From Prochlorococcus marinus str. MIT 0918 (GTDB lineage: Bacteria > Cyanobacteriota > Cyanobacteriia > PCC-6307 > Cyanobiaceae), in contig NZ_CP114780.1 in the NCBI RefSeq assembly GCF_027359415.1, positions 248,001 through 312,000 on the forward strand: a DNA stretch of 64,000 nt, in the 5' to 3' direction. The notes beneath the pieces were generated by a model. The model worked only from the letters and a program-made list of their open reading frames with translations. It was not told where the DNA came from and made no database searches. Shown here piece by piece: positions 1-9,921 of the stretch; positions within the stretch are counted from its first letter, which is position 1; each line of letters opens with the position of its first letter. A program made the position numbers and the translations under genes.

Positions 1-108
1 CTTCAGAGACTTGGAAATCATGATGATGATTTCCTTTGTTGTTCAGAAATAGATAAAGTAAATGTTGTGCCAACACAGAGAGAGCCAGGAGTCCTATGTT
101 GCATTTGA
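1..108 (+). CDS. C-terminal fragment of an unidentified protein
   Basis: Frame 1 is open from the window edge to a TGA at 106-108, encoding the last 35 residues of a protein that begins outside the window. The tail ends in a Cys-Cys-Ile and has no domain I recognise. It is followed after 30 bp by the nitrilase gene on the same strand. The frame is short, so chance openness is possible, but the spacing fits a real upstream gene. Confidence 0.5.
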   Translation, partial: LQRLGNHDDDFLCCSEIDKVNVVPTQREPGVLCCI

Positions 109-138
109 ATACTCAACTTTTAAATTTGGCTTAAGGTT

Positions 139-960
139 TTGTCTGATTTTTTAGCGGCTGCAGTTCAATTGACAAGCACCTCAAATATAGAGGGGAATTT
201 TTCTGCTGCTGAAGAGCAAATAGAATTAGCCTCACGAAGAGGTGCTGATCTGGTTGGCCTCCCTGAGAATTTTGCATTTATAGGAGAAGATCAACACAGA
301 TTAGAAATTTCTTCAACACTTGCTGAAAAGTGCAGTCAGTTTCTTATAACCATGGCTCGCAGATATCAAGTGGTTTTATTAGGAGGAGGATTCCCTGTCC
401 CTGCAGGAGATGGTCAACGCACATTGAATCGTGCAGAACTTGTTGGTTGTGATGGACAGCTTCTTGGACGTTATGACAAGATTCATCTTTTTGATGTTGA
501 TTTGCCTGATGGGAATAAATATCAAGAATCAGAAACTATTGTTTCAGGTAAAGAATTGCCTTCTGTTATTGATATCCCAGGTTTATGCAAAGTAGGTTTG
601 TCAATTTGCTATGACGTCAGATTTCCTGAATTGTTTCGATACTTAGTTGATGAAGGAGCTGAGTTATTAATGATTCCAGCAGCATTCACTGCATTTACAG
701 GAAAAGATCATTGGCAAGTACTTCTTCAATCAAGAGCAATAGAAAATACTGCTTATGTAGTAGCTCCTGCACAAACAGGTGAGCATTATCGTCGTCGCCA
801 AAGTCATGGACATGCAATGATTATTGATCCTTGGGGAACTGTTCTTGCTGATGCTGGAGTTGAACCTGGAGCTTCTATTGCTCCCGTAGATACAGCCAGA
901 GTTAAAAGTATTAGGAGTCAGATGCCTTGTTTAAAGCATAGAAAAAAGGATCTTTTTTAA
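139..960 (+). CDS. Carbon-nitrogen hydrolase (nitrilase superfamily, Nit1/Nit2-like)
   Basis: A 273-aa nitrilase-fold hydrolase. The three catalytic elements are visible: Glu in LPENF (about residue 43), Lys in RYDKIHLFD (about 114) and Cys in SICYDVRFPELFR (about 156). The last block is characteristic of the Nit1/Nit2 branch, whose known members are omega-amidases or deaminated-glutathione amidases, so metabolite repair is the likely role. The start is TTG at 139, preceded by AAGG at a suitable distance. The length is normal. It lies 5 bp before the amidase gene and is probably in one transcript with the next three genes. The exact substrate cannot be told from sequence. Confidence 0.9.
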   Translation: MSDFLAAAVQLTSTSNIEGNFSAAEEQIELASRRGADLVGLPENFAFIGEDQHRLEISSTLAEKCSQFLITMARRYQVVLLGGGFPVPAGDGQRTLNRAELVGCDGQLLGRYDKIHLFDVDLPDGNKYQESETIVSGKELPSVIDIPGLCKVGLSICYDVRFPELFRYLVDEGAELLMIPAAFTAFTGKDHWQVLLQSRAIENTAYVVAPAQTGEHYRRRQSHGHAMIIDPWGTVLADAGVEPGASIAPVDTARVKSIRSQMPCLKHRKKDLF

Positions 961-965
961 AACTT

Positions 966-2057
966 ATGAGCTTTATTAAGGCAAAATCATTATTGATTGT
1001 TGTTTTTTGTAGCTCATTATTTTCTTTTTCTTTTCCTATTCCTTCGTTTGCGGCCAGTGTATTAGCAGCTTGGAGAATTACTACAAATGGTGTTCTTAAA
1101 TTACGTACAAAAGAAGGAGTTCCTTTAGATGCCTTTTTTCAATCTGGTTACGCCAATACAGGAGATAGGGTATGGATAGATTTTCCAGGAGAATTAATTC
1201 AACCTAGGAAAATTAAGGGTAATGGACCTATTAAGGAGATAAGACTTGGAAAGCCTTATAAAGGTAACACTAGATTAGTAGTTGAATTTGAACCTTATGT
1301 AGCTCTTAATCCATCTAAATTAGTACTTTTAGGAACTTCACCTAATCTATGGGAATTAAATTTTCATGACTTAAATGTTAATGGTCTATCCGATATAGGA
1401 GAAGGGGTTCTAGTTAAATCTTCTATAGATAGATCTAATTTAAGTTCAAGAAATACTTCGTTTAATTATTCTTTAAGTTCCTCATCTTTGCCAAGTGTTC
1501 AAAGAAATGTTTATAGAGTTGTTATTGATCCTGGTCATGGAGGTAGTGACCCTGGAGCTATTGGAATAAATGGTATTAGAGAAAATGATATTGTTTTAGA
1601 AATTTCAAAAGATGTTTCTAGGCTTTTAAAAGAAAAAGGAGTAGAGGTTGTGCTCACTAGAAATAAGAATATTGACCTTGAATTGACGGAAAGAGTGTTA
1701 ATAGCTAATAGGATTAGGGCAAATGCCTTTATTAGTATTCATGCAAATGCAACACGAGGTTATCGGAGAGATGTTAATGGCATAGAAACTTATTTTTTTG
1801 CTGGTTATAGGGGAAAGCAGCTAGCCAAGAAAATTCAAAGAGAAGTTCTTAATGTTTCTTCAGGTAGTCCAGATAGGGGTGTTAGACAAAGTCGTTTTTT
1901 TGTAATTAAGCAAACAAATATGCCTGCTGCTCTTGTTGAGGTTGGTTTTTTAACTGGGAGAATTGATGCAAGAAGGCTTTCTCAAAAAAATCATAGAAGA
2001 AAACTTGCTTATGCAATTTCAAAGGGAATACTTAACTATCTGAAGGGGGGCTATTGA
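966..2057 (+). CDS. amiC: N-acetylmuramoyl-L-alanine amidase (AmiC-type, AMIN + Amidase_3)
   Basis: A 363-aa exported cell-wall hydrolase. A signal peptide occupies about residues 1-30 (hydrophobic core, then SFAAS). An AMIN-like beta domain follows (about 32-135), then a Ser-rich linker, then the zinc amidase domain (about 182-360). The zinc ligands fit His191 (DPGHGG), Glu206 (IRE) and His259 (SIHAN), and the catalytic Glu fits Glu325 (VEVGF). The enzyme cleaves the MurNAc-L-Ala bond and in cyanobacteria acts in cell separation. Its stop overlaps the TTG start of murI by 4 bp, so the two peptidoglycan genes are likely translationally coupled. Confidence 0.92.
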   Translation: MSFIKAKSLLIVVFCSSLFSFSFPIPSFAASVLAAWRITTNGVLKLRTKEGVPLDAFFQSGYANTGDRVWIDFPGELIQPRKIKGNGPIKEIRLGKPYKGNTRLVVEFEPYVALNPSKLVLLGTSPNLWELNFHDLNVNGLSDIGEGVLVKSSIDRSNLSSRNTSFNYSLSSSSLPSVQRNVYRVVIDPGHGGSDPGAIGINGIRENDIVLEISKDVSRLLKEKGVEVVLTRNKNIDLELTERVLIANRIRANAFISIHANATRGYRRDVNGIETYFFAGYRGKQLAKKIQREVLNVSSGSPDRGVRQSRFFVIKQTNMPAALVEVGFLTGRIDARRLSQKNHRRKLAYAISKGILNYLKGGY

Positions 2058-2857
2058 ACTTTCGAATAGGATTATTTGATAGTGGAGTTGGAGGCTTCAC
2101 TGTTCTTAAGAGTATTCAAGATCGTCATTCAGATGTTAGTACATTGTATTTGGCTGATACAGGAAGAGTTCCTTATGGTTCAAAGAAAACTAGTGATATA
2201 AGAATGATTGCAAGAGAGGTTATTGAATGGTTAACTCAGCAAAATATTCACGCTGTTGTAGTTGCATGTAATACTACTAATTCTCTAGCTATTGATATAA
2301 TTAAAAACTTTTCAAACCTTCCAGTTTTTGAGCTTATTGAGTCTTCTTCTGAATTTATCTTTGAATCAAGAATTGGAGTATTGTCTACTCCTTTAACTGC
2401 TGCCTCAAAGGCATATACAAAAAATATTTTGTCTTTTAATCCAAATGCTTTTGTAATTGAACAAGGCTGTCCAGAATTTGTTCCGATGATAGAGGGATGC
2501 CTTTCAAACAAAAAATCTCTTGAAGAGACTGTAAGGAAACATCTTAGACCTCTTTTAGAAGCTAATGTTCAATCAATTGTTCTTGGTTGTAGTCATTATC
2601 CACTTCTTAATTCAATTTTTGAAGAATTACTTCCTGAAAATATTCGTTTAATAGACCCATCACTTTACTTATCTAGGAAATTGGATGATTTATTAAGATC
2701 TGCTAATGATCCTAATCATAAGCATCAAAGCATTGCTAGCACAAGGTTTTATGTCACTTCAGACCCCTCTGGATTCGCATCAAAAGTGAAATATTGGATG
2801 GGAATTACACCTGAAATTCAAGTTATTTCTCTTCAATCTAAGTCGTGTGTCTTCTAA
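2054..2857 (+). CDS. murI: Glutamate racemase
   Basis: A 267-aa enzyme that makes D-glutamate for peptidoglycan. The N-terminal FDSGVGGFTVL motif and the two catalytic cysteines, Cys72 (ACNTTNS) and Cys179 (LGCSHYPLL), are intact. The start is TTG at 2054, inside the end of the upstream amidase, with a G-rich AAGGGGGG ribosome binding site just before it. Length is typical of the family. It sits between the amidase and sds in the same orientation. Confidence 0.95.
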   Translation: MNFRIGLFDSGVGGFTVLKSIQDRHSDVSTLYLADTGRVPYGSKKTSDIRMIAREVIEWLTQQNIHAVVVACNTTNSLAIDIIKNFSNLPVFELIESSSEFIFESRIGVLSTPLTAASKAYTKNILSFNPNAFVIEQGCPEFVPMIEGCLSNKKSLEETVRKHLRPLLEANVQSIVLGCSHYPLLNSIFEELLPENIRLIDPSLYLSRKLDDLLRSANDPNHKHQSIASTRFYVTSDPSGFASKVKYWMGITPEIQVISLQSKSCVF

Positions 2858-2901
2858 TATCTTTATAAGAAAGATCTTTTTGGCCAATAACCAGAGAATT
2901 T

Positions 2902-3873
2902 ATGGCCGCAGTAACCAACTTGCTTCAGCCCGTAGAGCTAGATCTTGAGTCGCTCCTTATAGATCTTCGCGAGTTAATTGGTGCTGGTCATCCAATTCTT
3001 CAAGCAGCAGCAGAACATTTATTTAGTGCAGGGGGTAAACGTATAAGACCTGGAATAGTTCTCTTACTTTCTAGGGCTTTAACTAATGATGGTGAACTGT
3101 CTCCTAGGCATAGAAGATTAGCTGAGATTACTGAAATGATTCATACAGCTTCTCTGGTTCATGATGATGTTGTAGATGAAGCTTCTACTCGAAGAGGAGT
3201 TGAAACAGTTCATAGTCGATTTAATTACCGAGTAGCAGTATTAGCAGGAGATTTCCTTTTTGCTCAAGCCAGTTGGCATCTTGCTAATTTAAATAATTTA
3301 GATGTAGTTAAACTTTTAAGTAGAGTTATCATGGATTTAGCTGATGGTGAAGTAAAACAAGGTTTATATCGTTATGATCCTAAGCAAACTTTTGATGACT
3401 ATTTAGAAAAAAGTTATTGTAAAACCGCTTCATTGATTGCAAACAGTGCCCAAGCTGTAGGGGTATTAAGTGGAGTCTCTGAGGAAAAATTAAAATCTTT
3501 ATATGATTTTGGAAAGCAACTTGGACTTGCTTTTCAAGTTGTTGATGACATACTTGATTTCACAGCTAGTGAGAAGCAATTAGGTAAACCTTCTGCAAGT
3601 GATTTAGGCAGTGGTTACCTTACCGCACCTGCCCTTTATGCACTCCAAGAAAATCCAACTCTTTCTGAATTTATTCAAAGAAGATTCTCTTTAGAAGGAG
3701 ATCTTGAGAAGGCATTGCATCTTGTAAGAGAGTCAAATGCAATTACTCTCTCTAGATCTTTAGCTGAAACTTATGCAAGTAATGCCTATAAATCTATCGA
3801 GTGGGTTCCAGAATCAGATTATAAAAAAGCATTGCTTGATTTACCTGAATATGTTTTGTCTAGATTGTATTAG
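2902..3873 (+). CDS. sds: Solanesyl (long-chain polyprenyl) diphosphate synthase
   Basis: A 323-aa trans-prenyltransferase with both aspartate-rich motifs: the first, DDxxD, at residues 88-92 (HDDVVDEA) and the second at 215-219 (VDDILDF). GGKRIRP near residues 44-50 binds isopentenyl diphosphate. In cyanobacteria this enzyme makes the C45 side chain of plastoquinone. An ATG start at 2902 gives a full-length family member. It converges with the HAD phosphatase gene across a 20-bp gap. Confidence 0.93.
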   Translation: MAAVTNLLQPVELDLESLLIDLRELIGAGHPILQAAAEHLFSAGGKRIRPGIVLLLSRALTNDGELSPRHRRLAEITEMIHTASLVHDDVVDEASTRRGVETVHSRFNYRVAVLAGDFLFAQASWHLANLNNLDVVKLLSRVIMDLADGEVKQGLYRYDPKQTFDDYLEKSYCKTASLIANSAQAVGVLSGVSEEKLKSLYDFGKQLGLAFQVVDDILDFTASEKQLGKPSASDLGSGYLTAPALYALQENPTLSEFIQRRFSLEGDLEKALHLVRESNAITLSRSLAETYASNAYKSIEWVPESDYKKALLDLPEYVLSRLY

Positions 3874-3893
3874 ATTTAGACAAATTGTTTTTT

Positions 3894-4553
3894 CTAATTC
3901 TCTAATTCTTTTATTATTTCAAGTAGATTATTAACATAAATTGGGTTTGAATCAGATTTATTTTCGAGAAAATCTAATATTTCTATATTTTTAAGAATCC
4001 ATACTTTACATTTAGCATCTAAAGCTGATTGTGCACCTGCTAAAGAATCTTCTAAAGCCCAACAAGATTTAGCATTTATTCCAAGTTTATTTGCTGCTAA
4101 AAGATAGGGATCAGGATTAGGTTTACCTTTTTTTAAAGAAGGATCATCCCCATAGATTCTAATTTTAATAAGTTCTAACCACTTGTGATTAATACTTTTA
4201 AAAGTTGCAGAAGATCTTGTGCTACTTGTTACAAGAGCTATAGGTATTTTACTTCCAACACAAAAATTTACAAGTTCTTCGGCCCAAGGAATTGCCTTTA
4301 CATCTTTAAGTATTTTTTTATGAATTGAATTATATACAATAAGTACTTCATCAACGGTTATTTTTTTATCTGACCATTTTATTAAATCATTAGCACATTC
4401 GATTTTCCTTCGACCTAATAAGGATTTTAATTGAATATTGGAAGGTTCAGCTCCAAATGATCTAGAAGTTTCAGTCCAAGCAAGTTTATTTAATGGTTCT
4501 GTATCAAGAAGGACTCCATCAAGGTCAAAAAGAAATGCTTTTGGTTGTTTCAT
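3894..4553 (-). CDS. HAD-superfamily hydrolase, beta-phosphoglucomutase/CbbY-like
   Basis: A 219-aa subfamily I HAD protein. The nucleophile motif FDLDGVLLDTE has Asp10 and Asp12. Motif II is the VTSSTRS stretch, motif III Lys lies in KKGKPNPDPY, and motif IV is WALEDSLAG. The helical cap between motifs I and II fits sugar-phosphate phosphatases or mutases. The substrate cannot be read from sequence. It is transcribed away from acs, whose start is about 100 bp off, so the two share an upstream region at 4554-4651. Confidence 0.85.
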   Translation of the reverse strand: MKQPKAFLFDLDGVLLDTEPLNKLAWTETSRSFGAEPSNIQLKSLLGRRKIECANDLIKWSDKKITVDEVLIVYNSIHKKILKDVKAIPWAEELVNFCVGSKIPIALVTSSTRSSATFKSINHKWLELIKIRIYGDDPSLKKGKPNPDPYLLAANKLGINAKSCWALEDSLAGAQSALDAKCKVWILKNIEILDFLENKSDSNPIYVNNLLEIIKELEN

Positions 4554-4651
4554 GCTGGAATCATGTTTTTCTTTTTAATAACCGTTTCACTAACTTCTCT
4601 ATTTCCTAATAAATAGCTTGAATAAAAGCAATTAATGGAAATTATTGTTTT

Positions 4652-6628
4652 ATGAATTCCGAATCTTCAGAAACAATTGAAACAGTACTACAGGAAGAAA
4701 GAATTTTTCACCCTTCTGAATCAAATTTCAAAAATTCAAGTATTAGCGGATTTGATGAATATCAGAAAATGGTTGATAAGGCTAATTCTGACCCTGAAAT
4801 ATTCTGGAAAGATAATGCTTTAAATGAGTTGCATTGGTTTAAACCTTTTAATAGTGTTTTGGACTGGTCAAATGCCCCTTTTGCTAAATGGTTCGAAGGA
4901 GGGAAGACTAATGTTTCTTACAATTGCTTAGACCGTCATATTGAACAAGGTAAAGGAGGAAAAATTGCAATTATTTGGGAAGGTGAGCCTGGAGAAGTCA
5001 GGAAAATTACTTATAAAGAACTTTTCGACGAAGTATGTAGAACAGCTAATGCTTTAAAGCAAATAGGCATACAAAAGGGTGATTTAGTTGCTCTTTATAT
5101 GCCAATGATCCCAGAAGCTGCTATTGCAATGCTGGCTTGCGCAAGAATTGGAGCCCCACATTCTGTTGTTTTTGGTGGGTTCTCTTCAGAAGCATTGAGA
5201 GATAGGTTAAATGATGGGAATGCAAAAGCTGTTATTACAGCTGATGGTGGATTTAGAAAAGATAAAATCATCCCTTTAAAAAAGGCAGTTGATGAGGCTT
5301 TGTTGGATGGTAGTTGTCCTTCTGTTGATTCGGTTTTAGTTGTTCAAAGAACTAGGGAAAACATTTCTTTTAACTCAGATCGAGACTTCTGGTGGCATGA
5401 ATTAGTTCCAGCCCAATCTACTGAGTGCCCAGCAGAACAAATGGATAGTGAAGATAGACTTTTTGTTTTATATACATCTGGATCTACAGGAAAGCCTAAG
5501 GGAGTTGTTCATACAACAGCTGGATATAACTTATGGGCTCATTTGACTTTTAAATGGATTTTTGATGTTCGAGATGATGATGTTTATTGGTGCACAGCAG
5601 ATGTTGGTTGGATAACAGGGCATAGTTATATTGTTTATGGTCCACTCTCAAATTGTTCAACTTCTCTTATGTATGAGGGCGTTCCTCGTCCATCAAATCC
5701 AGGAGCTTTTTGGGATGTTATTCAACGGCATCAAGTCAATATCTTTTACACGGCACCTACAGCCATAAGAGCTTTTATGAAAACAGGAAGAAATATCCCA
5801 GATAAATATGATTTGAGCAGCTTAAGATTATTAGGAACAGTAGGAGAGCCAATTAATCCAGAGGCATGGATGTGGTATCGCCAGGTAATAGGAGGGGATA
5901 AGTGCCCCATAATAGATACATGGTGGCAGACAGAAACTGGTGGAGTAATGATTAGTCCCTTACCTGGTGTTACATCAACTAAGCCTGGTTCAGCAACACT
6001 GCCATTGCCTGGTATTGAAGCAGATGTTGTAGATGCAGATGGTAATTCTGTAGAGCCTAATCAAGGGGGCTATTTAGTAATTAAAAAACCTTGGCCTGGA
6101 ATGATGAGAACTGTTCATGGTAATCCAAATAGATTCAGAGAAAATTATTGGGAATATTTAAAGCCTATTAATGGCAATTTGATTTATTTTGCTGGAGATG
6201 GAGCTAGGCGAGATGATGATGGTTATTTCTGGGTAATGGGTCGTGTTGATGATGTGATAAATGTTTCAGGACATCGATTAGGAACAATGGAAATAGAATC
6301 TGCACTTGTAAGTCATAAATTAGTATCCGAGGCGGCTGTCGTTGGAAGACCAGATGAATTAAAGGGAGAATCAGTTGTGGCCTTTGTTACTTTAGAAAGT
6401 GGTAAGGAAGGCACAAGTGAATTAATTATTCAATTAAAAAATCACGTAGGGAAAGAGATTGGAGCTATAGCAAAGCCAGAGGAAATTAGATTTACAAATT
6501 CATTACCTAAGACACGTAGTGGAAAAATAATGAGGAGAATCCTTAGATCACTTGCTTCAGGTGAAGAAATAAAAGGTGATACTTCTACTTTAGAAGATAG
6601 AAACGTATTAGACGAATTGCGTAGATAG
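4652..6628 (+). CDS. acs: Acetyl-CoA synthetase
   Basis: A 658-aa AMP-forming acyl-CoA synthetase. It has the N-terminal ACAS domain ([17 protein letters not shown]), the P-loop-like [15 protein letters not shown], the WWQTETGG adenylation motif and the C-terminal [14 protein letters not shown]. Lys625 in SGK is the residue that is acetylated in characterised homologues. It converts acetate, ATP and CoA to acetyl-CoA. Length is full, and the ATG start at 4652 keeps the conserved N-terminus. It stands alone, with an AT-rich 97-bp tail before the convergent methyltransferase gene. Confidence 0.95.
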   Translation: MNSESSETIETVLQEERIFHPSESNFKNSSISGFDEYQKMVDKANSDPEIFWKDNALNELHWFKPFNSVLDWSNAPFAKWFEGGKTNVSYNCLDRHIEQGKGGKIAIIWEGEPGEVRKITYKELFDEVCRTANALKQIGIQKGDLVALYMPMIPEAAIAMLACARIGAPHSVVFGGFSSEALRDRLNDGNAKAVITADGGFRKDKIIPLKKAVDEALLDGSCPSVDSVLVVQRTRENISFNSDRDFWWHELVPAQSTECPAEQMDSEDRLFVLYTSGSTGKPKGVVHTTAGYNLWAHLTFKWIFDVRDDDVYWCTADVGWITGHSYIVYGPLSNCSTSLMYEGVPRPSNPGAFWDVIQRHQVNIFYTAPTAIRAFMKTGRNIPDKYDLSSLRLLGTVGEPINPEAWMWYRQVIGGDKCPIIDTWWQTETGGVMISPLPGVTSTKPGSATLPLPGIEADVVDADGNSVEPNQGGYLVIKKPWPGMMRTVHGNPNRFRENYWEYLKPINGNLIYFAGDGARRDDDGYFWVMGRVDDVINVSGHRLGTMEIESALVSHKLVSEAAVVGRPDELKGESVVAFVTLESGKEGTSELIIQLKNHVGKEIGAIAKPEEIRFTNSLPKTRSGKIMRRILRSLASGEEIKGDTSTLEDRNVLDELRR

Positions 6629-6725
6629 ATTTATATAAAAATATTTTGATATTTAATAAATAAGGGATAATTTTATATATTAATTATTATTTATATAATA
6701 GAGAATAAAATCTTAGTAATAGTAT

Positions 6726-7784
6726 TTATTTATTAGCAGACCAAACTCTTGTCATGAAAAAAGATTCTGCTTCAATACAATTAAATCCAGTTTTATCCAA
6801 CCTCTTTCTTATATCATCTTTAATATAGTCTCTATAATATGGCTCATGAAATACTCTATAGAAGTTTTCCATTACTTGTGTAAAATGAGGAGAGTCATCT
6901 AATTGAATAGAGTCAGCAATTATTAGTACACCATTTGGTTTTAGAACTCTATAAAATTCATTGATTGCATTTTGTCTTGCATCTCTAGGTAATTCGTGAA
7001 AGAGGAAGACACAAGTAATGGCATGGAATGATTCATCTAAGAAAGGAAGCTTTTCTGCATTACCTTTTATTAATTGAACCATCTCACCGTCTTTATTATT
7101 TAAATATTTACTAGCTTGTTTCAGGTAAGCTCCAGACAAATCAATACCTATAAGTTCAGAACTAGGTAAAGAAGATCTGACTTGTTGAAGTGTCCTTCCA
7201 GTACCTGTAGCTACATCGAGTAATTTTATAGCAGAAGTTTTGATATGCTTATAGTTTTTCTGCAAGCCTTTTTTTAATGGAGAAATTACTCTTCTTCTCA
7301 TTGCATCAGCAGTTCCATTAAATAGAATTTCCACTTGAATGTCATATATTTCTGCGGAATGGTCACTTAAGTAACCATCCGTTTGATGATGAAAATTTTG
7401 GAGATAATAATCAGGATATTTATCTCGGTTTATTTTTTTTGGTAGATCCTGGTAATGTTTTTCTTTTCTTCTTTTCCAGGTAGAAGGCATATCCAGCCAA
7501 ACTAATGGGTATTTTAAGAACCATTCAATCCATGGAGCATCAAAAAGTAAGTTTTTTGGATATAAGCCTTTCTCAGCATCTAACCAGTCAATTTCTTCTA
7601 GTTCTTTTATTGATTTCCTTAGTTCTACTAGTAAATCTGAGTTTATAGGTGATGTTTCAGGGAGGGCGTCAGGAACTATTAGTTCCATTAGTTTTGTGCT
7701 GATTCCTTTATGAGCCAAGCCAACAAGACCTTTCCCTTGTTGAAGGGTTTGATAAGCAATTTTTGTGAGGTTAGGCGATGCCAT
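6726..7784 (-). CDS. SAM-dependent methyltransferase (type 11)
   Basis: A 352-aa protein with a class I methyltransferase core in its second half. Motif I is LLDVATGTGRTLQ and the second strand acidic residue is in LIGIDLSGAYL. The post-motif block is FHAITCVFLFHELPRDAR, and there is a C-terminal YRVLKPNGVLII segment. The N-terminal 150 residues carry no recognised domain and contain a Trp/Tyr-rich stretch. Related cyanobacterial proteins are annotated only as methyltransferases, so the acceptor is unknown. The family is conserved in marine picocyanobacteria to my knowledge. Confidence 0.8.
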   Translation of the reverse strand: MASPNLTKIAYQTLQQGKGLVGLAHKGISTKLMELIVPDALPETSPINSDLLVELRKSIKELEEIDWLDAEKGLYPKNLLFDAPWIEWFLKYPLVWLDMPSTWKRRKEKHYQDLPKKINRDKYPDYYLQNFHHQTDGYLSDHSAEIYDIQVEILFNGTADAMRRRVISPLKKGLQKNYKHIKTSAIKLLDVATGTGRTLQQVRSSLPSSELIGIDLSGAYLKQASKYLNNKDGEMVQLIKGNAEKLPFLDESFHAITCVFLFHELPRDARQNAINEFYRVLKPNGVLIIADSIQLDDSPHFTQVMENFYRVFHEPYYRDYIKDDIRKRLDKTGFNCIEAESFFMTRVWSANK

Positions 7785-7888
7785 AAACCTTTTAAAGATA
7801 AGTATATTTCAACAGATTTTTTCCCATTCCGAGAGCTTTAAGGTGGTTCTGTTGTCAAGAGAATTATATAAGGCCTTGTTTTAGATTG

Positions 7889-8182
7889 CTATGGACATAG
7901 TTGTGAAGGGATTATGACCATAAGTTCTTTGATTTCAGTCCAATTATAATTAGGCTCTTTCTCACTTAATATTGATAGATTATTAGAGATTATATTATTT
8001 AGTTTTTTAGCATCTTCACAAACGAGCTTAGTTCTATTTCTTTTTATATTTCTTTCCATATTTATTAGTATTTTATTAACTAAATGTTGATTATCTTCTT
8101 CGATTTGTTTTGTATGTCCTTTAAGAAAAATCAAGTCAAATTGAGATAATAATAATAATAAATAAGTAAGTAAATAAAGCAT
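7889..8182 (-). CDS. Small unidentified ORF with hydrophobic N-terminus
   Basis: An open frame for 97 residues lies between glnA and the methyltransferase gene on the same strand. Its first 18 residues are almost all Leu/Tyr/Thr and come from a run of AAT/TAA triplet repeats on the plus strand. The remainder is charged and probably helical. An alternative start at about residue 43 would drop the low-complexity part. I recognise no family. It could be a real small protein, or an artefact of the repeat run. Confidence 0.4.
   Translation of the reverse strand: MLYLLTYLLLLLSQFDLIFLKGHTKQIEEDNQHLVNKILINMERNIKRNRTKLVCEDAKKLNNIISNNLSILSEKEPNYNWTEIKELMVIIPSQLCP
8146..8180. repeat. AAT-type triplet microsatellite
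   Basis: A run of about five AAT triplets continues into AAGT/AAAT variants. Read on the minus strand, it produces the Leu-rich start of the small ORF at 7889-8182. Simple repeats are rare in this compact genome; a similar run occurs in phnE at 23391-23411. Confidence 0.6.
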
Positions 8183-8261
8183 GAATGTTTTATTCGTAAA
8201 TACTATATTTATTATTATTATAAATTACTATTTATAAAAAGAAATAGTAATAGTAATTACT

Positions 8262-9683
8262 TTATGCGTCATAGTACATAAAGAACTCATGAGGATGAGG
8301 CCTTTGCCTTAGTTGTTGAACTTCCTCATATTTCATCTCAATGAAGTTATTGATAAAGTCTTGGTCAAATACTCCGCCAGCAGTTAGATAATCATTATCT
8401 TCTTTTAATGCTTCTAGGGCATCATTTAAAGATGAAGGGACAGTTGATATTTTTTCTAGATCCTTAGAAGGAAGTTCAAAAAGATCAACATCAACTCCAT
8501 TGCCAGGATCAATTTGATTTTGAATACCATCAATACCTGCCATCATCATCGCACTAAAGGCTAAATATGGGTTAGCTAAAGCATCTCCTGACCTAAACTC
8601 AAGTCTTTTTGCTTTTGGGCTAGGACCTGTTAAAGGAATTCTTACAGCAGCAGATCTATTGCCTTGAGAATAAACTAAATTTACAGGTGCTTCAAAACCA
8701 GGAACTAGTCTTTTGTAGCTATTTGTGGCTGGATTAGTAAAAGCTAGGAATGATGGGGCATGTTTAAGTATTCCACCTATATACCATTTAGCAGTTTGAG
8801 AAAGATTGGCATATGTATCTTCTTCAAAAAATAAAGGTTGATTTCCTTTCCATAGACTTTGATGGACATGCATACCAGTACCGTTGTCATTCCAAACTGG
8901 TTTAGGCATAAATGTCGCTGTTTTACCGTACTTTTTAGCAATATTTCTTACTACATATTTGTAAGTCATTACATTGTCTGCCGCACTGATTAAAGAAGCA
9001 AACTTCATACCAAGTTCATGTTGACCTGGACCTGCAACTTCGTGATGGTGTTTTTCTATAGGAATACCTAACTGACCCATTAGAAGAAGCATCTCTGACC
9101 TCATATCTTGAGCAGTATCATTAGGAGAAACTGGAAAATAACCTTCTTTATATTGGATCTTATAAGCTAAATTCCCTCCCTCTTCATTTCTTCCTGTATT
9201 CCATGGAGCTTCTATAGTGTCAACGCTATAAAAGGAAGTCCCCTCTTTTGAGTCATATCTAACATCATCAAATATAAAGAATTCTGGTTCAGGGCCAAAG
9301 AATGCACTATCAGCTAGGCCAGTTTCTGAGAGGTATGAAAGTGCTTTTTGAGCCAAAGATCTTGGACATCTAGAATATGGTTCACCACTTCTGGGTTCTT
9401 GTATTGAACAAATTAAACTAAGTGTTTTATGGCGATAAAAAGGGTCTATCCATGATGTGCTTGGATCAGGAACCATTGACATATCAGATTCATTGATTGC
9501 TTTCCAACCTCTGATGGATGATCCATCAAAAGCCAGTCCTTCTTGAAATGAGTTTTCTTCAATCATGTCTGACGTAACTGTTAAATGCTGCCATTTACCA
9601 TGTATGTCAGTAAATTTCAGATCAATTAGTTCAATGCCCTCCTCTTTTATTTGATTGAGTACATCTTTTGCTGTTTTCGCCAT
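8262..9683 (-). CDS. glnA: Glutamine synthetase, type I
   Basis: A 473-aa GS-I that assimilates ammonium into glutamine. Diagnostic blocks are FDGSSIRGW, the [10 protein letters not shown] metal site, [14 protein letters not shown], and the [19 protein letters not shown] and NRSAAVRIP segments. The position equivalent to the enteric adenylylated Tyr carries Phe402 (DVDLFELP). This agrees with cyanobacterial GS not being controlled by adenylylation. The upstream region carries an NtcA box and a matching -10 element, so nitrogen control is transcriptional. The ATG at 9683 gives the standard N-terminus. Confidence 0.97.
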   Translation of the reverse strand: MAKTAKDVLNQIKEEGIELIDLKFTDIHGKWQHLTVTSDMIEENSFQEGLAFDGSSIRGWKAINESDMSMVPDPSTSWIDPFYRHKTLSLICSIQEPRSGEPYSRCPRSLAQKALSYLSETGLADSAFFGPEPEFFIFDDVRYDSKEGTSFYSVDTIEAPWNTGRNEEGGNLAYKIQYKEGYFPVSPNDTAQDMRSEMLLLMGQLGIPIEKHHHEVAGPGQHELGMKFASLISAADNVMTYKYVVRNIAKKYGKTATFMPKPVWNDNGTGMHVHQSLWKGNQPLFFEEDTYANLSQTAKWYIGGILKHAPSFLAFTNPATNSYKRLVPGFEAPVNLVYSQGNRSAAVRIPLTGPSPKAKRLEFRSGDALANPYLAFSAMMMAGIDGIQNQIDPGNGVDVDLFELPSKDLEKISTVPSSLNDALEALKEDNDYLTAGGVFDQDFINNFIEMKYEEVQQLRQRPHPHEFFMYYDA

Positions 9684-9710
9684 TGACTTTCTTTAGTTAT
9701 TTATAAATTA

Positions 9711-9716
9711 AAATTA
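9711..9716 (-). promoter_or_regulatory. -10 element of the glnA promoter
   Basis: On the minus strand the hexamer reads TAATTT (pattern TAnnnT). It starts exactly 22 nt after the end of the NtcA box, the spacing known for NtcA-activated cyanobacterial promoters. A start site a few bases downstream would leave a leader of only about 20 nt before the glnA ATG. Confidence 0.65.
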
Positions 9717-9738
9717 ATTTGACCAGCAAACTACTTTT

Positions 9739-9752
9739 GTATCAATTAGTAC
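9739..9752 (-). promoter_or_regulatory. NtcA-binding site upstream of glnA
   Basis: The minus strand reads GTACTAATTGATAC, a perfect GTA-N8-TAC consensus for the global nitrogen regulator NtcA. It lies 56 bp upstream of the glnA start codon and 22 nt ahead of a TAnnnT box. glnA is a classical NtcA target in cyanobacteria, so sequence and context agree. Confidence 0.85.
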
Positions 9753-9921
9753 TTTTCAGGACACTTTCCCTAGTTTTGTCAATGTTTGCAGTTCAAGTGT
9801 GTATGATTCCATCAAAAATAAGCGGTTGAAATTTTCTTATCACCATTGCAATACCTAAAATAAATTTCACGACAATACCGTTAGGTGTTTAGGCTCATAA
9901 TTAAATATTCATTCTCAGGTC

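Noticed and set aside
2248-2511. 87-codon minus-strand ORF inside murI
   Set aside because: Shadow of a gene with both catalytic cysteines; no motif of its own.
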